Below are positions 36,061-46,943 of a stretch of DNA of 64,000 nucleotides, in pieces. Origin of the DNA: an uncultured Paracoccaceae bacterium (GTDB lineage Bacteria; Pseudomonadota; Alphaproteobacteria; Rhodobacterales; Rhodobacteraceae). Position 1 is the first letter of the stretch, and each line of letters begins with the position of its first letter. A model generated the notes under the pieces. It saw only the letters and a program-made list of their open reading frames with translations, had not been told where the DNA came from and made no database searches. The translations under genes were made by a program, and so were the position numbers. Location: the NCBI GenBank assembly GCA_947489705.1, contig CANLEQ010000012.1, positions 1 through 64,000 on the forward strand, in the 5' to 3' direction.

Positions 36061-37230
36061 ATGACTGAAATGGTCTATGGCTCGATCCCCGTTGAGCGGG
36101 GCGACCCTATCCTTCCGCGTTGGTGGAGCACGCTCGACAAGTGGTCGCTCAGCTGCGTGTTGATGCTCTGCGGTATCGGGCTGCTGCTGGGGCTTGCCTC
36201 CTCGCCGCCGCTGGCCGCCCGCAACGGCTTCGATCCGTTCCACTACGTCCAGCGTCAGGCGATGTTCGGCGGGCTGGCACTCATCGCCATGCTCGCCACG
36301 ACGATGATGTCGCCGAGGCTGGTGCGCCGGCTGGCCGTCATCGGCTTCGCCATCGCCTTTCTCGCCCTGGCGGGCCTGCCCTTTGCCGGGACCGATTTCG
36401 GCAAGGGTGCCGTGCGGTGGTATTCGCTGGGCTTCGCCAGCCTCCAGCCTTCGGAGTTCCTCAAGCCCGGCTTCGTCGTCGTCGCCGCATGGATGATCTC
36501 GGCGAGCCAGCATCTCGGCGGCCCGCCGGGCAAGAGCTACAGCTTCGTGCTGACGGTCATGATCGTGCTGCTGCTGGCGATGCAGCCCGATTTCGGTCAG
36601 GCCTGCCTGATCCTCTTCGCGTGGGGGGTGATGTATTTCGTCGCCGGCGCACCGATCACCCTCCTGATGCTGCTGGCCGGGGTCGTCGCGGCGGCCGGCA
36701 CCTTCGCCTATTCCAGCTCCGAGCATTTCGCGCGCCGGATCGACGGCTTTCTCTCGCCCGATGTCGATCCGACGACGCAGCTCGGCTATGCGACCAACGC
36801 GATCCAGCAGGGCGGCTTCTTCGGCGTGGGCGTGGGCGAGGGGCAGGTCAAGCAATCGCTGCCCGATGCGCATACCGACTTCATCATCGCCGTGGCGGCC
36901 GAGGAATACGGCCTGCTTCTGGTGCTGGTGATCATCGCGCTCTATTCCGCCATCGTGGTGCGTTCGCTCATCCGCCTGATGCGCGAACGCGACCCGTTCA
37001 TCCGGCTGGCGGGCACCGGGCTTGCCTGCACGTTCGGGGTCCAGGCGATGATCAACATGGGCGTCGCCGTGCGGCTCCTGCCCGCCAAGGGCATGACGCT
37101 GCCCTTCGTGAGCTATGGCGGCTCGTCGCTCATCGCGGGCGGCATCGCCGTCGGCATGCTGCTGGCGTTCACGCGTACCAGGCCGCAGGGCGAGATCGGG
37201 GACATCCTGGCCCGCCGGGGCGCGGTTTGA
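36061..37230 (+). CDS. ftsW: Septal peptidoglycan polymerase FtsW
   Basis: A 389-residue SEDS-family membrane glycosyltransferase with about ten helices that polymerises lipid II at the septum in partnership with FtsI. Family segments include [11 protein letters not shown], the [29 protein letters not shown] loop region, and the C-terminal [12 protein letters not shown]. It restarts the forward dcw genes after the inverted flavoprotein gene, so a promoter is expected in the 127-base gap, though I see no clear one. Its stop overlaps the murG start. Confidence 0.95.
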   Translation: MTEMVYGSIPVERGDPILPRWWSTLDKWSLSCVLMLCGIGLLLGLASSPPLAARNGFDPFHYVQRQAMFGGLALIAMLATTMMSPRLVRRLAVIGFAIAFLALAGLPFAGTDFGKGAVRWYSLGFASLQPSEFLKPGFVVVAAWMISASQHLGGPPGKSYSFVLTVMIVLLLAMQPDFGQACLILFAWGVMYFVAGAPITLLMLLAGVVAAAGTFAYSSSEHFARRIDGFLSPDVDPTTQLGYATNAIQQGGFFGVGVGEGQVKQSLPDAHTDFIIAVAAEEYGLLLVLVIIALYSAIVVRSLIRLMRERDPFIRLAGTGLACTFGVQAMINMGVAVRLLPAKGMTLPFVSYGGSSLIAGGIAVGMLLAFTRTRPQGEIGDILARRGAV

Positions 37231-38348
37231 ACGCACCGCTCGCCATTCTGGCCGCAGGCGGCACCGGCGGCCACATGTTCCCCGCCCAGGCCCTGGCCGA
37301 GACGCTGCTCGACCGGGGCTGGCGGGTGAAGCTCTCGACCGACGCGCGCGGCGCGCGCTATGCCGGCGGCTTTCCCGAGGCGGTCGAGATCGAAGAGGTC
37401 CCGTCCGCCACTTTCGCGCGCGGCGGCCTCGGCGCCAAGATCGGCGTGCCGTTCCGCATCGCGGGCGGTGTCCTGCGCGCGCGCGGCGCCATGCGGGCCG
37501 ATCCGCCGGCGATCGTCGTGGGCTTCGGAGGCTATCCGTCGATTCCGGCCCTGGCGGCCGCGACCCTCCTGAAGCTGCCGCGGATGATCCACGAGCAGAA
37601 CGGGGTGCCGGGACAGGTGAACACCCGCTTCGCGACGCGTGTCCACGCGGTCGCCTGCGGGGTATGGCCCACCGATCTTCCCGAGGGGACGGAGGCCGTC
37701 TTCACCGGCAATCCGGTGCGCGAAAGCGTCCTGCGGCTCAACGGATCGGCCTATATCGCGCCGGGCGACTATCCCATGTCGCTCCTGGTGATCGGCGGAA
37801 GCCAAGGCGCGCGCATCCTGTCGGACGTGGTGCCGCAGGCGGTGCGCGACCTTCCCGACGCGCTGCGCCGCCATCTGCGCGTCGCCCACCAGGCGCGCGG
37901 CGAGGACGAGACCCGCGTGCGCGCCTTCTACGACGAGCACGGCATCGCGGCCGAGGTCGCGCCGTTCTTCGACGACGTCGCCCGCCGCATGAGCGAGGCG
38001 CAGCTGATCGTGTCGCGCTCGGGGGCCAGTTCCGTGGCCGACATCTCCGTGATCGGCCGCCCCTCGATCCTGATCCCCTTCGCGGCCGCCGCGGGCGATC
38101 ACCAGACGGCCAATGCGCGGGGCCTCGCCGAAGCCGAGGCCGCCATAATCATTCCCGAATCCCAGCTCGATCCCGCATCCCTCAGCGACGCGATCGGCAT
38201 GATCCTGAGCCAGCCGGACGCGGCGCAGCAGATGGCCGCGCGGGCGCTGACGGTCGGCCGGCCGGACGCGGCGGGCGAGCTTGCGGACCTCGCGACCGCG
38301 CTCGCGGGGCTGGACAACAGACAAAGACAAGGGGCAGAGCAGACATGA
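37227..38348 (+). CDS. murG: UDP-GlcNAc:lipid I GlcNAc transferase MurG
   Basis: A 373-residue peripheral membrane GT-B glycosyltransferase that makes lipid II. The N-terminal lipid-binding loop [12 protein letters not shown], the second G-rich loop [11 protein letters not shown], the acceptor-region [11 protein letters not shown] and the donor-site [11 protein letters not shown] are present. The start is TTG at 37227, whose last two bases form part of the ftsW stop (TTGA). No closer ATG gives the complete N-terminal loop, so the TTG is well supported. Confidence 0.95.
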   Translation: MNAPLAILAAGGTGGHMFPAQALAETLLDRGWRVKLSTDARGARYAGGFPEAVEIEEVPSATFARGGLGAKIGVPFRIAGGVLRARGAMRADPPAIVVGFGGYPSIPALAAATLLKLPRMIHEQNGVPGQVNTRFATRVHAVACGVWPTDLPEGTEAVFTGNPVRESVLRLNGSAYIAPGDYPMSLLVIGGSQGARILSDVVPQAVRDLPDALRRHLRVAHQARGEDETRVRAFYDEHGIAAEVAPFFDDVARRMSEAQLIVSRSGASSVADISVIGRPSILIPFAAAAGDHQTANARGLAEAEAAIIIPESQLDPASLSDAIGMILSQPDAAQQMAARALTVGRPDAAGELADLATALAGLDNRQRQGAEQT

Positions 38349-39778
38349 AACACGAAACCATCGCACCCGGATACGCCATGACGCCGCGTCCCACCAAGCT
38401 GCCCACCCAGATGGGGCCGGTCCATTTCGTGGGCATCGGCGGGATCGGCATGTCCGGCATCGCCGAGGTGCTGCTGAACCACGGCTACACCGTCCAGGGC
38501 TCCGACGCGAAGGCCTCGAAGATCACCCAGCGGCTGGAGACGCTCGGCGCCAGGGTGTTCGAGGGGCAAAGTGCGGACAATCTTGCCGGCGCCGAGGTCG
38601 TGGTGATCTCCTCGGCGATCAAGCCCGGCAATCCCGAGCTCGATGCCGCGCGCGCGCGCGGTCTTCCGGTGGTGCGCCGGGCCGAGATGCTGGCCGAACT
38701 GATGCGCCTCAAGTCGAACATCGCCGTGGCGGGCACGCATGGCAAGACGACGACCACGACGATGGTCGCCGCCGTGCTCGACGAGGGCGGGATCGATCCC
38801 ACCGTAATCAACGGCGGCATCATCCACGCCTATGGCTCGAACGCCCGGATGGGGCAGGGCGAGTGGATGGTGGTCGAGGCCGACGAAAGCGACGGCACCT
38901 TCAACCGCCTGCCCGCAACGATCGCCATCGTGACCAATATCGACCCCGAGCACATGGAGCATTGGGGCGATTTCGACCGGCTGCGGCAGGGTTTCCTCGA
39001 CTTCGTGTCCAACATTCCGTTCTACGGCCTCGCCGTCTGCTGCACCGACCACGCGGAGGTGCAGTCGCTGGTCGGTCGCATCACCGACAGGCGCGTGCGG
39101 ACCTTCGGCTTCAACGCGCAGGCGGACGTGCGGGCGATCAACCTGCGCTACGACGCGGGCTCCGCCTGCTTCGACATCGCGCTCCAGGACGAGGGCATCG
39201 TGATCGAAGGCTGCACCCTGCCGATGCCGGGCGATCACAACGTGTCGAACGCGCTGAGCGCGGTGGCCGTCGCCCGCCATCTCGGGATGGAGCCCGAGGA
39301 GATCCGCGCGGCGCTGGCCAAGTTCGGCGGCGTCAACCGGCGCTTCACCAGGGTGGGCACGCCGGGCGGCATCGCGATCATCGACGATTACGGCCATCAC
39401 CCGGTCGAGATCGCGGCGGTGCTCAAGGCCGCGCGGCAGGCGACCGAGGGTCGGGTGATCGCCGTTCACCAGCCGCACCGCTATTCGCGGCTGCACTCGC
39501 TCTTCGACGATTTCTGCGGCTGCTTCAACGATGCCGACGTGGTGGCGATCGCGGATGTCTACGGCGCGGGCGAGGACCCGATCGAGGGGGCCAGCCGCGA
39601 CGACCTGGTCGCGGGGCTGATCGGCCACGGCCACCGCCATGCCCGCGCGCTGCATTCCGAGGACGATCTGGAACGGCTGGTGCGCGAACAGGCGCGGGCG
39701 GGCGACATGGTCGTCTGCCTCGGGGCCGGCACGATCAGCGCCTGGGCCCAGAACCTGCCCGCAAGGCTGGAGCCGTGA
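38345..39778 (+). CDS. murC: UDP-MurNAc L-alanine ligase MurC
   Basis: A 477-residue ligase adding L-alanine to UDP-MurNAc, the first stem-peptide step. [18 protein letters not shown] is the UDP-binding motif near residue 27. [13 protein letters not shown] is the ATP loop near 120. [10 protein letters not shown] and [16 protein letters not shown] are typical of MurC. The ATG overlaps the murG stop by four bases; the open frame upstream is out-of-phase murG sequence. Confidence 0.96.
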   Translation: MKHETIAPGYAMTPRPTKLPTQMGPVHFVGIGGIGMSGIAEVLLNHGYTVQGSDAKASKITQRLETLGARVFEGQSADNLAGAEVVVISSAIKPGNPELDAARARGLPVVRRAEMLAELMRLKSNIAVAGTHGKTTTTTMVAAVLDEGGIDPTVINGGIIHAYGSNARMGQGEWMVVEADESDGTFNRLPATIAIVTNIDPEHMEHWGDFDRLRQGFLDFVSNIPFYGLAVCCTDHAEVQSLVGRITDRRVRTFGFNAQADVRAINLRYDAGSACFDIALQDEGIVIEGCTLPMPGDHNVSNALSAVAVARHLGMEPEEIRAALAKFGGVNRRFTRVGTPGGIAIIDDYGHHPVEIAAVLKAARQATEGRVIAVHQPHRYSRLHSLFDDFCGCFNDADVVAIADVYGAGEDPIEGASRDDLVAGLIGHGHRHARALHSEDDLERLVREQARAGDMVVCLGAGTISAWAQNLPARLEP

Positions 39779-39800
39779 GGGCAGGGCGCGCGGTATCGCG

Positions 39801-40763
39801 ATGACCACGGCCCGGCTCGCGATCGACGACCTGCCCCGGGTGCGCGGTCGCCTGACCGCAGACTACCCGCTGTCGGATCTCACGTGGCTGCGCGTGGGTG
39901 GCCCGGCGGACATCCTGTTCCAGCCGGCAGACCCGCAGGATCTGGCCGATTTCCTGCGGGCCCTGCCCGAAGAGATCCCCGTCTTTCCGATGGGGGTCGG
40001 CTCCAACCTCATCGTGCGCGACGGCGGCCTGCGCGGCGTGGTGATCCGGCTCGGGCGCGGCTTCAACGGAATCGCGATCGACGGCGATCTGGTTCATGCC
40101 GGCGCGGCCGCCCTCGATGCGCATGTGGCGAGGAAGGCGGCCGAGGCGGGGCGCGACCTGACGTTCCTGCGCACCATTCCCGGCGCGATCGGCGGCGCGG
40201 TGCGGATGAATGCCGGGTGCTACGGGCGCTATGTCGCCGACGCGCTGGTCGAGGTGACGGCAATCACCCGGTCGGGCGAGACGCGCACCATCCCCGCGGC
40301 CGATCTCAACCTCGCCTATCGCTCCAGCGACCTGCCCGAGGGCTGCGTCGTCACGGGGGCAACCTTCCGCGCCGAGCCGGGCGATCCCGACGCCCTCGCC
40401 GCCTGGATGGAGGAACAGCTCGCGCGGCGCGACGCGACCCAGCCGACGCGCGAGCGCAGCGCGGGCTCGACCTTCCGCAACCCCGCCGGCCACAGCAGCA
40501 CGGGGCGTGCCGACGACGTGCACGATCTCAAGGCCTGGAAGGTGATCGACGATGCGGGCCTCAGGGGGGCAAGGCTCGGCGGCGCGCAGATGTCGCCCAA
40601 ACACCCCAATTTTTTGGTGAATACCGGGGGAGCGACGGCCGCCGAGCTCGAGGCGCTGGGAGAAGACGTCCGCGAAAAGGTCTTCCAAAACAGCGGCATT
40701 CGTCTAGAGTGGGAAATCAGACGGGTCGGCGCAACCGACCTTCCGGGGCATAACGGCCTCTAA
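39801..40763 (+). CDS. murB: UDP-N-acetylenolpyruvoylglucosamine reductase MurB
   Basis: A 320-residue FAD enzyme reducing UDP-GlcNAc-enolpyruvate to UDP-MurNAc with NADPH. FAD-binding segments are [17 protein letters not shown] and [17 protein letters not shown]. The catalytic serine region is [10 protein letters not shown], and [15 protein letters not shown] lies near the end. The length and the short YRSSDLPEG loop fit the type II (shorter) form. ATG at 39801 gives [18 protein letters not shown]; the frame is open upstream within murC. Confidence 0.95.
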   Translation: MTTARLAIDDLPRVRGRLTADYPLSDLTWLRVGGPADILFQPADPQDLADFLRALPEEIPVFPMGVGSNLIVRDGGLRGVVIRLGRGFNGIAIDGDLVHAGAAALDAHVARKAAEAGRDLTFLRTIPGAIGGAVRMNAGCYGRYVADALVEVTAITRSGETRTIPAADLNLAYRSSDLPEGCVVTGATFRAEPGDPDALAAWMEEQLARRDATQPTRERSAGSTFRNPAGHSSTGRADDVHDLKAWKVIDDAGLRGARLGGAQMSPKHPNFLVNTGGATAAELEALGEDVREKVFQNSGIRLEWEIRRVGATDLPGHNGL

Positions 40764-40810
40764 CAATGATGAGGGTCCGCAAAAGGGCCCTAGGGACACG
40801 AGTGGCGGGT

Positions 40811-41743
40811 ATGTCGAGCAGGACACCCCCCAAAGTGGCGGTACTGATGGGCGGACCCTCGGCCGAGCGCCGGGTGTCGCTGTCGTCGGGGCGCGAATGC
40901 GCCACCGCGCTCAGGGGCGAAGGATATGACGTGGTCGAGGTGGATGCGGGATCCGACCTCGCGATCATGCTGTCCGGCATCGCGCCCGATTTCGTCTTCA
41001 ATGCCCTTCACGGCCGCTGGGGCGAGGATGGCTGCGTTCAGGGCCTGCTGGAATGGATGGGGATCCCCTATACCCATTCCGGGGTGCTCGCCTCGGCGCT
41101 CGCCATGGACAAGGAACGCTCAAAGGAAGCGTTCCGTCGCGCAGGTCTCCCGGTCGTGCCCTCGATGCTGGCGCTCTCGCGCCATGTGCGGGGCAGCCAC
41201 GTGATGGACCCGCCCTACGTGGTCAAACCCTTCAACGAAGGCTCCAGCGTCGGCGTCTATCTGGTGCGCGACGGCGCCAACGGCCCGCCCGATCTCGCCG
41301 AAGACATGCCCGAGACCGTGATGGTCGAACGCTTCGCGCCGGGCCGCGAGCTCACGACGACCGTGATGGGCGCGGGGCCCCATGGCGAAGCGCGCGCGCT
41401 CGGCGTGACCGATATCCTGACCGACGGCTGGTACGATTACGACGCGAAATACGTCGAGGGCGGATCGCGCCACGTCCTGCCCGCCGACATCCCGGCCGAG
41501 GTCCATGCGGCCTGCCTCGATTACGCGCTGCGCGCGCATGAGGCGCTCGGCTGTCGCGGCATCACCCGGACGGATTTCCGCTGGGACGACAGCCGCGGCC
41601 TCGACGGGCTGATCCTTCTGGAGACGAACACCCAGCCCGGCATGACGCCCACATCGCTCGCGCCCGAACAGGCGCGCCATGCGGGGATCGGCTTCGGCAC
41701 GCTCTGTCGCTGGATCGTCGAAGACGCGTCGTGCCTGCGATGA
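40811..41743 (+). CDS. ddl: D-alanine:D-alanine ligase
   Basis: A 310-residue ATP-grasp enzyme that joins two D-alanines for use by MurF. It shows VAVLMGGPSAERRVSLSSG at the N-terminus, KPFNEGSSVGVYLV in the ATP-binding loop and LLETNTQPGMTPTSL at the metal site. ATG at 40811 gives a family-length protein; the frame is open from 40766, which would add 15 basic residues without family similarity. The stop codon overlaps the ftsQ ATG. Confidence 0.94.
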   Translation: MSSRTPPKVAVLMGGPSAERRVSLSSGRECATALRGEGYDVVEVDAGSDLAIMLSGIAPDFVFNALHGRWGEDGCVQGLLEWMGIPYTHSGVLASALAMDKERSKEAFRRAGLPVVPSMLALSRHVRGSHVMDPPYVVKPFNEGSSVGVYLVRDGANGPPDLAEDMPETVMVERFAPGRELTTTVMGAGPHGEARALGVTDILTDGWYDYDAKYVEGGSRHVLPADIPAEVHAACLDYALRAHEALGCRGITRTDFRWDDSRGLDGLILLETNTQPGMTPTSLAPEQARHAGIGFGTLCRWIVEDASCLR

Positions 41744-42603
41744 GTGCGCCGCGCCGCGACCCCGCGCCCTCGCGGCTGAGCTACCGGCTGCAGCGGCTGG
41801 CGCTGACGCCCTTGGTCCGGCGGAGCTTCGTCTTCGGCCTGCCGGCAGCCTCGCTCGCGCTGGTCGTCGGGCTGTCGCTCGGCGATCCGGAACGGCGCGC
41901 GGCGATGGGGGCCTGGTGGCAAACGGTGAAATCCGAGATCCAGCACCGCGACGAGTTCATGGTCAAGCAGATGGCCATCGAGGGCGCGTCCGACAGGGTG
42001 GCCACCGATATCCGCCAGATGCTGCCGCTCGACCTGCCGATGACATCCTTCGACCTCGACCTCAATGCGCTCCAGGCCCGGGTGGCCGGGCTCGACGCGG
42101 TGGAGCGTGCCGATATCCGGGTCAAGTCGGGCGGTGTTCTGCATATCCGCGTCGCCGAGCGCGTGCCCGCCATCATCTGGCGTCATGCCGGAGGGCTCGA
42201 CCTGCTTGACGAGAGCGGACGCCGCACGTCGCCGCTGGCGCGGCGGCTCGACCGGCCCGACCTGCCGGTCGTGACCGGGCGCGGCGCCGATCGCGCGGTG
42301 CCCGAGGCGCTCGCGCTCGTCGAGACCGCCGCGCCGCTCCGCGACCGGATGCGCGGACTTGTGCGGATGGGCGAGCGCCGCTGGACCCTGGTGCTCGACC
42401 GCGATCAGCGCATTTTGCTGCCCGAGGCCGAGCCCGTCGCGGCCCTCGAGCAGGTGATCGCCCTCGACGAGTCGCAGGACCTTCTGAGCCGCGACGTGGT
42501 GCTGGTGGATTTCCGCGACGCGGCCCGTCCCACGTTGCGCATGGCCGAAGCGAGCGCCCGCGCGCTGCGCCAGATCAAGATGACCGAGCTGGGAGACGAC
42601 TGA
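41740..42603 (+). CDS. ftsQ: Cell division protein FtsQ
   Basis: A 287-residue bitopic inner-membrane protein: a basic cytoplasmic tail, one membrane helix (SFVFGLPAASLALVVGLSL, about residues 29-47), then a periplasmic POTRA domain (MAIEGASDRVATDIRQML) and the FtsQ domain (VERADIRVKSGGVLHIRVAERVP). It is the scaffold of the FtsQLB complex. The ATG at 41740 overlaps the ddl stop; a GTG three codons earlier is possible. Four bases separate it from ftsA. Confidence 0.92.
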   Translation: MSAPRRDPAPSRLSYRLQRLALTPLVRRSFVFGLPAASLALVVGLSLGDPERRAAMGAWWQTVKSEIQHRDEFMVKQMAIEGASDRVATDIRQMLPLDLPMTSFDLDLNALQARVAGLDAVERADIRVKSGGVLHIRVAERVPAIIWRHAGGLDLLDESGRRTSPLARRLDRPDLPVVTGRGADRAVPEALALVETAAPLRDRMRGLVRMGERRWTLVLDRDQRILLPEAEPVAALEQVIALDESQDLLSRDVVLVDFRDAARPTLRMAEASARALRQIKMTELGDD

Positions 42604-42606
42604 GAC

Positions 42607-43941
42607 ATGACCGACCTATACCAATCCCAGCGGGCCATGCGGGCGATGCGAAAGGCCGCGATGCAACGCGGCGTCATTGCCGTGCTCGATGTGGGAACGT
42701 CCAAGGTCGCCTGCCTCGTCCTGCGTTTCGACGGGCCCGAACGGTTCCGCGCCAGCGACGGTGTGGGCTCGATGGCGGGGCAGAGCGCGTTCCGCATCAT
42801 CGGGGCCGCCACCACGCGGTCGCGCGGCGTGCGCTTCGGTGAGGTCGACGCCATGCCCGAGACCGAACGCGCGATCCGCACGGCGGTACAGGGCGCCCAG
42901 AAGATGGCGCAGGTCCGCGTCGATCACGTGATCGCCACGCTCTCGGGCGGCGATCCGCGCAGCTACGGCCTGGCCGGCCAGATCGAGGTCGAGGGCGGCC
43001 CGGTCAGCGAACAGGACGTTGCGCGCTGCCTCGCCGCCTGCGAGGTGCCCGATATCGGCGCCGCGCGCGAGGTGCTGCACGCGCATCCGGTCAATTTCGC
43101 GCTCGATCACCGCAGCGGCATGGCCGATCCGCGCGGCCATATGGGCCATACGCTGGCCTGCGACATGCACCTGCTGACGGTCGACAGCCACGCCATCGCC
43201 AACCTCATCTACTGCCTCAAGCGCTGCGATCTCGAACTCGCCGGGATCGCCTCCTCCTCCTACGTGAGCGGCGCGGCCAGCCTCGTCGAGGACGAGCAGG
43301 AACTGGGGGCGGCCTGCGTCGATCTGGGCGGCGGTGCGACGGGCCTGTCGATCTTCATCAAGAAGCATATGATCTATGCCGATTCCGTGCGGCTCGGCGG
43401 CGACAACATCACCTCCGACATCTCGAAGGGCCTGCAGGTCTCGCTCGCCACGGCCGAGCGGCTCAAGACCCTCCATGGCGGTGTCGTCGCGACCTCGATG
43501 GACGACCGCGAGATGATCGCGCTCGGCGGCGAGACAGGCGACTGGGACCGTGACCAGCGCCGCGTCAGCCGGGCCGAACTGATCGGCATCATGCGTCCGC
43601 GCGTCGAGGAGATCTTCGAGGATGTCCGCAGCCGCCTCGACGCGGCCGGGTTCGAATACCTGCCGAGCCAGCAGATCGTTCTGACGGGCGGTTCGTCGCA
43701 GATCCCCGGCCTCGACCATCTCGCCCCCCGGATCCTTGGCCAACAGGTCCGCATCGGGCGGCCGCTGCGCGTCTCGGGATTGCCCGAGAAGGCGACGGGC
43801 GCGGCGTTCGCCAGCGCGGTTGGCCTCTGTCTTTTCGCGGCACATCCCCAGGACGAATGGTGGGATTTTGAAATTCCTGCAGACCGGTATCCGTCGCGTT
43901 CGCTGAGACGGGCCGTAAAATGGTTCAAAGACAACTGGTAA
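42607..43941 (+). CDS. ftsA: Cell division protein FtsA
   Basis: A 444-residue actin-like ATPase that tethers FtsZ to the membrane. It has the phosphate-1 segment VLDVGTSKVACLVL (near residue 26), the SHS2/1C domain, phosphate-2 VDLGGGATGLSIF and the adenosine motif LTGGSSQIPGL. The last residues (SLRRAVKWFKDNW) form the amphipathic membrane-targeting helix. ftsZ follows after a 163-base gap. Confidence 0.95.
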   Translation: MTDLYQSQRAMRAMRKAAMQRGVIAVLDVGTSKVACLVLRFDGPERFRASDGVGSMAGQSAFRIIGAATTRSRGVRFGEVDAMPETERAIRTAVQGAQKMAQVRVDHVIATLSGGDPRSYGLAGQIEVEGGPVSEQDVARCLAACEVPDIGAAREVLHAHPVNFALDHRSGMADPRGHMGHTLACDMHLLTVDSHAIANLIYCLKRCDLELAGIASSSYVSGAASLVEDEQELGAACVDLGGGATGLSIFIKKHMIYADSVRLGGDNITSDISKGLQVSLATAERLKTLHGGVVATSMDDREMIALGGETGDWDRDQRRVSRAELIGIMRPRVEEIFEDVRSRLDAAGFEYLPSQQIVLTGGSSQIPGLDHLAPRILGQQVRIGRPLRVSGLPEKATGAAFASAVGLCLFAAHPQDEWWDFEIPADRYPSRSLRRAVKWFKDNW

Positions 43942-44104
43942 CACGCCAAAGCTCAGGCGCTGCATTAACTATGCTAAGCCTCGGATTTTCATCGTAAAAT
44001 GACAATTTTGCGGGTGACGCGCAGGGCGGTTGTGGCTAGAATCGGTTTCAATAAGGCGAAATTCCGGTCGCAGTCCGGGAATAAGAAACAGGCGGATATT
44101 ACCC
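43942..44104 (+). promoter_or_regulatory. ftsZ leader, with a hairpin near the start codon
   Basis: This 163-base gap is A/T-richer than the genes around it and is the largest forward gap between murB and ftsZ. At 44061-44082 ATTCC-GG pairs with CC-GGAAT (one bulged G) around a TCGCAGT loop, ending 22 bases before the ftsZ ATG. The gap suggests a separate ftsZ promoter, as in other bacteria, but no canonical box pair is clear. Confidence 0.4.
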
Positions 44105-45694
44105 ATGACACTGAATCTCAGCATGCCCCAGCGTGACGACCTGAAACCCCGGATCACCGTCTTCGGCGTCGGCGGCGCAGGTGGCAACGCGGTCAACAAC
44201 ATGATCGAGAAGCAGCTCGACGGCGTCGAGTTTGTCGTGGCCAATACCGACGCCCAGGCCCTGGCGCAGTCGATGGCGACCACCAAGGTCCAGATGGGCG
44301 TGAAGGTGACCGAGGGCCTCGGCGCGGGCGCCCGTGCCGCCGTGGGGGCCGCCGCCGCCGAAGAGAGCATCGAGGAAATCGTCGATCACCTGGCCGGCGC
44401 GCATATGTGCTTCATCACCGCCGGCATGGGCGGTGGTACCGGCACCGGCGCCACCCCGATCATCGCCCAGGCCGCGCGCGAGCTCGGCGTCCTGACCGTC
44501 GGCGTCGTGACCAAGCCCTTCCAGTTCGAGGGAAACAAGCGCATGCGCCAGGCCGAGGAAGGCATCGACGCACTGCAGAAGATGGTCGACACGCTGATCA
44601 TCATTCCCAACCAGAACCTCTTCCGCCTCGCCAACGAGAACACGACCTGCACCGAGGCGTTCGGCCTCGCCGACGATGTCCTCTACCAGGGCGTCAAGGG
44701 TGTGACCGACCTCATGGTCCGTCCGGGCATGATCAATCTCGACTTCGCCGATGTCCGTTCGGTGATGGACGAGATGGGTAAGGCCATGATGGGCACCGGC
44801 GAAGCTGAGGGCGAGGATCGCGCGCTCAAGGCCGCCGAGCTTGCCATCGCCAACCCGCTCCTCGACGAGATCAGCCTCAACGGCGCCAAGGGCGTGCTGA
44901 TCAACGTGATCGGCGGCTACGACATGACCCTCTTCGAACTCGACGAGGCCGCCAACGTCATCCGGGAGAAGGTCGACCCCGACGCCCACATCATCGTGGG
45001 CTCGACCCTCGACGACGCGATGGAAGGCCGCATGCGCGTCAGCGTCGTGGCGACCGGCATCGATGCGGTCGAGGCCGCCGCCGAGACGCCCGTGCCGCGC
45101 CGCCGCCTGTCGGAGCCCCTCGCCACCCCCCGCGCCGAAGAGCCCCGCGTGGCCGAGCCCGTTCAGGCGATGGCCGAGCCTGCGCCCGCCCCGCGTCCCG
45201 AACCGGTCCACGCCGAGACCCGCGAAGAGCCCGACTTCTTCGCCGACTGGGAGCAGCGCCGCACGCCCGAAGTGGCGAATGCCCATGCGGTACACGAAGA
45301 CGACGGCATTCCCGCTCCGGCCTACACCCCCGAGCCCGTGCGCCGCGAAGCCACCCCCGGCGAGCCGTCGCCCGAAGCGCTTTCGCGTCTCGAGCAGGCC
45401 GTGCGCAAGGCGCCCTCCGCACCGCAGCAGGGCGGCAACCCGAATGTCGGTCAACGCGGCGCGCCCGCCCAGCAGCCCGCCAACGCTGCGGCCGATCGGC
45501 CGCGCTTCGGGATCAACTCGCTTATCGGCCGCATGACCGGCCAGCCCGAGGGCGATCGCGGCCATGCCGGCGGGTCGCAGCCCGCACGGCGCCCGCAGCA
45601 GCCCCAGATGCACCGTGCCGAGCCCAAGCCCGAGGCGGCCCAGGACCAGGAACGGATCGAGATCCCGGCCTTCCTGCGGCGTCAGGCCAACTGA
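44105..45694 (+). CDS. ftsZ: Cell division GTPase FtsZ
   Basis: A 529-residue tubulin homologue that forms the cytokinetic ring. The GTP-binding segments are [14 protein letters not shown] (near residue 21), the tubulin signature GGGTGTGA and the synergy loop [11 protein letters not shown]. An unusually long Pro/Ala/Glu-rich linker (about residues 320-515), typical of alphaproteobacteria, ends in the conserved C-terminal peptide EIPAFLRRQ that binds FtsA. The ATG at 44105 follows GGCGGA; the in-frame extension upstream is not conserved. A strong terminator follows. Confidence 0.97.
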   Translation: MTLNLSMPQRDDLKPRITVFGVGGAGGNAVNNMIEKQLDGVEFVVANTDAQALAQSMATTKVQMGVKVTEGLGAGARAAVGAAAAEESIEEIVDHLAGAHMCFITAGMGGGTGTGATPIIAQAARELGVLTVGVVTKPFQFEGNKRMRQAEEGIDALQKMVDTLIIIPNQNLFRLANENTTCTEAFGLADDVLYQGVKGVTDLMVRPGMINLDFADVRSVMDEMGKAMMGTGEAEGEDRALKAAELAIANPLLDEISLNGAKGVLINVIGGYDMTLFELDEAANVIREKVDPDAHIIVGSTLDDAMEGRMRVSVVATGIDAVEAAAETPVPRRRLSEPLATPRAEEPRVAEPVQAMAEPAPAPRPEPVHAETREEPDFFADWEQRRTPEVANAHAVHEDDGIPAPAYTPEPVRREATPGEPSPEALSRLEQAVRKAPSAPQQGGNPNVGQRGAPAQQPANAAADRPRFGINSLIGRMTGQPEGDRGHAGGSQPARRPQQPQMHRAEPKPEAAQDQERIEIPAFLRRQAN

Positions 45695-45716
45695 AAACGT
45701 TAACATCCCGTGAACG

Positions 45717-45747
45717 AAAGGCCGGTTTCGACCGGCCTTTTTGTTTT
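45717..45747 (+). terminator. Rho-independent terminator after ftsZ
   Basis: AAAGGCCGGT (45717-45726) pairs perfectly with ACCGGCCTTT (45731-45740) around a TTCG tetraloop, followed by TTGTTTT. It closes the dcw transcript 23 bases after the ftsZ stop codon. Confidence 0.92.
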
Positions 45748-45841
45748 GCGATAACAGCGATCTAGAACGCAGCTTCGATTTTTGGGCAAAATCCCGCCCA
45801 GTGGCGTCATCGTCCTGTTACACCCCGTTGCAATCGTTGAT

Positions 45842-45870
45842 TTGAGCGACGCGGACCCAGCCTCTAGATC
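45842..45870 (+). promoter_or_regulatory. Candidate lpxC promoter
   Basis: TTGAGC (45842-45847), a 17-base spacer and TAGATC (45865-45870) lie 39 bases before the lpxC ATG and downstream of the ftsZ terminator. This would give lpxC and the following genes their own transcript. Confidence 0.45.
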
Positions 45871-45909
45871 AGTATCACCGGCCGCCAAGCGCCGGAGATT
45901 GGGGCTGTG

Positions 45910-46833
45910 ATGCAAACGACGTTGAAAAAACCGATCACTTTCACGGGCGTGGGTCTTCATACCGGACGCCCCGTCAAGATGGTCCTGCGGCCCGCCGCCG
46001 CCGAATTCGGCATCTGGTTCCGCCGCACCGATGTCGTCGCGCGCAACACGCTGATCCCCGCGCATTGGAGCGTCGTCGAACAGGGCGAACTCTGTACCCG
46101 GATCGTCAACAGCGACCGCGTCGACGTCTCCACGATTGAGCATGTAATGGCCGCGCTCGCGGGCTGCGGCCTGCACAACGTGACGATCGACATCGACGGC
46201 CCCGAAGTGCCGATCCTCGACGGGTCGAGCGCGCCCTTCGTCCGGGCGATCCTCGCGACCGGACTTCGCGTCCTCGACGCGCCGGTGCGCGCGCTGCGGA
46301 TCCAGGATGTGGTGGAGGTGCGCAACGGCGATGCCTGGGCCCGGCTGGAGCCCGCACCGACGCTCGAGATCGACTTCCACATCGACTTCGCCGATGCCGC
46401 CATCGGCCGTCAGCAGAAGTCCCTCTCGATGGCCAACGGCGCGTTCGTGCGCGAACTCTGCGACAGCCGGACCTTCTGCCGCCAGGCCGATGTCGACACG
46501 ATGCGGGCGCGGGGCCTGGCGCTCGGCGGCACGTTCGACAACGCGGTCGTGGTCGACGGCGCCGACGTGCTTTCGCCCGGCGGTCTGCGCCACCGCGACG
46601 AGGCCGTGCGTCACAAGATGCTCGACGCGCTCGGCGACCTCGCGCTCGCGGGCGCGCCGATCCTCGGGCGGTATACCGGCATGCGCGCGGGTCACGCGAT
46701 GACCAATGCCCTTTTGCGCACGCTCTTCGCGCGGCCCGGGGCCTGTCGCATGATCGAGGCGGATGCGACCCTTGCCGCGCAGCTTCCGGGCGCGGGCGTC
46801 AGCCGCCAGGACGCGACGCTGCTCGCCGCCTGA
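45910..46833 (+). CDS. lpxC: UDP-3-O-acyl-GlcNAc deacetylase LpxC
   Basis: A 307-residue zinc amidase that commits UDP-3-O-acyl-GlcNAc to lipid A synthesis. Zinc ligands are visible in IEHVMAALAGCGLHN (first His) and RHKMLDALGDLAL (His and Asp). The active-site segment is DGPEVPILDGSSAPFV, and RTFCRQADVDTMRARGLALGG lies in the substrate passage. The ATG at 45910 is chosen; a GTG directly before it is in frame. It is placed after ftsZ as in many proteobacteria. Confidence 0.95.
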   Translation: MQTTLKKPITFTGVGLHTGRPVKMVLRPAAAEFGIWFRRTDVVARNTLIPAHWSVVEQGELCTRIVNSDRVDVSTIEHVMAALAGCGLHNVTIDIDGPEVPILDGSSAPFVRAILATGLRVLDAPVRALRIQDVVEVRNGDAWARLEPAPTLEIDFHIDFADAAIGRQQKSLSMANGAFVRELCDSRTFCRQADVDTMRARGLALGGTFDNAVVVDGADVLSPGGLRHRDEAVRHKMLDALGDLALAGAPILGRYTGMRAGHAMTNALLRTLFARPGACRMIEADATLAAQLPGAGVSRQDATLLAA

Positions 46834-46943
46834 TCGGGCAGGCGGGCGGCCAAAGGCGTTTTGCCCCGGATTTTTCTGTGCTAGAGGATGCCCGACAGAC
46901 GCGGGCGGGATCCGCGGAATCTCGGGCAGGGACCACCGAACAC